From Bacillota bacterium (lineage in GTDB: Bacteria > Bacillota > Clostridia > Christensenellales > Aristaeellaceae), in assembly GCA_023404715.1 (NCBI GenBank), contig JAEYAR010000107.1, positions 1-6,472 on the forward strand: 6,472 bases of DNA, read 5' to 3'. Positions 5,513 to 6,472 of the stretch are shown here, one piece after another (the stretch's first letter is position 1; every line of letters starts with the position of its first letter). The notes beneath the pieces are model-generated. The model made no database searches, was not told the origin of the DNA, and saw nothing but the letters and a program-made list of their open reading frames with translations. A program made the translations under genes and the position numbers.

Positions 5513-6352
5513 TCATCCCTCACTCGCCACGCGCTGCGGCTGCTCTTCCTGCGGCTGTGCGCTGGATTCGTCTATCTGTTCATCCGGCAGATCGCAAAGC
5601 ACGACCTCAGGCTCGTCCGCCGCGTCCTCCTGGGGCGCTTGTTCTTCCTCCCGCGGGGCGGCCTCCGGCGCTTGCGCCCAAGGCTCGTCGGACGCCTTCG
5701 GCGCCGGAATATCGAGCTTAGGCAGCGGTTCTAACGGAACCTCCGCGCTGCGCGCGAATGCGGGCGACGTCTGTAGGCGCGCCGGGATCGCATAGGGCGA
5801 CCCGCTTGCATCCTGCGCCTGCGTCGTGCCGTCCACGATCACGCGTACCTCGCGCACGTCTACGCCGGAGCAGGCCTCAAGATACTGCTTGATCTGCTTT
5901 TGCAGCGCGGATACCGCAAGCGGAATGCTGATGTCCGCCGCCAAGGTTACGTGCACGTCGACCTGCACCGCGTCGCCGTCGCTGCGCAGCGAGGAAGAGA
6001 CGATTTTAAGCTCCGGATGCTGCGTCAGACATTTCGCGACGAGCCCTTCCAACGCCTTGACGGAAATCTTCACCGTACCGTTTTCATTTTTCTGAATGGC
6101 AAAATTACGCTTTTGCCTGCGCCCGCCCGGCAATATAACGGCCAATAGGAGCAACGCAAAGGCGGCGGTGATCGCCGCCAAGGCAAAGGCGAGCAGCCGC
6201 GCCCACACGCCGGACTGCAGCCTGGCCACTACGGACGCAAAGAAATCGGGCGACACGGCGTTGGCGCCGACCGCGCCCAAGAACGCCGCCGCGCCCAAGA
6301 GGCCGATCACGCAGACGGCGATCAACAGACGATCCAAAACCGGATGTTTCAT
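5513..6352 (-). CDS. amaP: AmaP-like alkaline shock response membrane anchor protein
   Basis: The 279-residue protein starts with two transmembrane helices (about 8-30 and 52-74), a basic stop-transfer segment (GGRRQKR, 76-82), and an Asp23-like domain at about 88-175 (VKISVKALEGLVAKCL, then VQVDVHVTLAADISIPLAV and VREVRVIVDG). In Bacillota AmaP anchors the abundant Asp23 protein at the membrane and is linked to cell-wall stress. AmaP proteins I know are roughly 180-200 residues. The extra C-terminal region here (about 205-279) is rich in Glu, Asp, Pro and Ala and is probably disordered. I start at the ATG at 6352, which has GGAGGG 6 bases upstream; a longer frame from 6388 would pass through that site. 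It lies 32 bases after the Asp23-like gene and 3 bases before DUF2273. The family call is firm, the function is by homology. Confidence 0.82.
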   Translation of the reverse strand: MKHPVLDRLLIAVCVIGLLGAAAFLGAVGANAVSPDFFASVVARLQSGVWARLLAFALAAITAAFALLLLAVILPGGRRQKRNFAIQKNENGTVKISVKALEGLVAKCLTQHPELKIVSSSLRSDGDAVQVDVHVTLAADISIPLAVSALQKQIKQYLEACSGVDVREVRVIVDGTTQAQDASGSPYAIPARLQTSPAFARSAEVPLEPLPKLDIPAPKASDEPWAQAPEAAPREEEQAPQEDAADEPEVVLCDLPDEQIDESSAQPQEEQPQRVASEG

Positions 6353-6358
6353 GTTTTT

Positions 6359-6364
6359 CCCTCC
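6359..6364 (-). promoter_or_regulatory. ribosome binding site of the amaP-like gene
   Basis: GGAGGG on the minus strand, 6 bases before the ATG at 6352. It fixes the start there and excludes the longer frame that begins near 6388 inside the preceding gene. Confidence 0.8.
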
Positions 6365-6384
6365 GTTCAGCCGCCGGATGCGCG

Positions 6385-6472
6385 TCATTCCTGCTCCGGC
6401 GCCTCTGGCGCTTCTTCGTCCGCGGCTTCGACGCTTTGCGCAGGCTCGAAATCGGCCGCCTTGGCCTCGGTC
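6385..6472 (-). CDS. C-terminal tail of an upstream gene, probably Asp23/Gls24 family (partial)
   Basis: Only the last 28 codons and the TGA stop (6387-6385) are in the window. The visible tail is strongly acidic and rich in Ala, Glu and Pro, ending EEAPEAPEQE. No conserved domain is in view. I infer the Asp23/Gls24 family from position: in Clostridia this protein commonly precedes the AmaP-like anchor, DUF2273 and nusB. The acidic composition resembles the tail of the following AmaP-like protein. The reading frame is supported by the stop placed 32 bases before the next well-defined start, while the competing frame would read through that gene's ribosome binding site. Confidence 0.55.
   Translation of the reverse strand, partial: TEAKAADFEPAQSVEAADEEAPEAPEQE

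Noticed and set aside
6353..6388. Longer amaP-like frame starting near 6388.
   Set aside because: It would contain the GGAGGG site used by the ATG at 6352 and overlap the upstream gene's stop; the first 12 residues are not membrane-like.

Overview
The window is a dense, one-directional gene cluster read entirely on the minus strand, so biological order runs from high to low coordinates. The order is: end of an Asp23/Gls24-type gene, amaP-like, DUF2273, nusB, a TsaD/Kae1 paralogue, folD, xseA, xseB, ispA, DUF212 (divergent PAP2). A strong promoter then fires into a non-coding stretch that is cut by the left edge. This gene order, the GGAGGG-type ribosome binding sites and the GC-rich composition point to a Bacillota (Firmicutes) genome, most likely a GC-rich member of Clostridia. 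I cannot name the species.

Right part (about 5276-6472): a cell-envelope module. The tail of an Asp23/Gls24-like protein is followed by its presumed membrane anchor (two transmembrane helices, an Asp23-like domain and an unusually long acidic tail) and by a two-helix DUF2273 protein. Middle part (about 1573-5219): housekeeping genes for transcription antitermination (nusB), a tRNA-modification-enzyme paralogue of unknown role, one-carbon metabolism (folD) and exonuclease VII (xseA, xseB). Left part (about 209-1576): farnesyl diphosphate synthase (ispA) and a small PAP2-like membrane protein, a pairing that suggests prenyl-diphosphate or lipid-phosphate chemistry. Genes are separated by 2-56 bases or overlap by 4-10 bases, and I see no terminator. 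The whole set is therefore probably one operon with translational coupling at several junctions.

The most interesting part is bases 1-197. Immediately after the DUF212 stop there is a near-ideal sigma-A promoter: TTGCAT, 17 bases, then an extended TGATATACT. It is followed by about 160 bases without convincing coding potential but with several candidate hairpins. In Bacillota the OLE RNA (a large, ornate, membrane-associated non-coding RNA of about 600 nt) is known from this kind of operon (nusB-folD-xseA-xseB-ispA, upstream of dxs). I propose that the left edge holds the 5' end of an OLE or OLE-like RNA. This rests on context and structure, not on an alignment.

There are no tRNAs, rRNAs, CRISPR arrays, insertion sequences or other mobile elements, and no gap above 300 bases lacks a feature.
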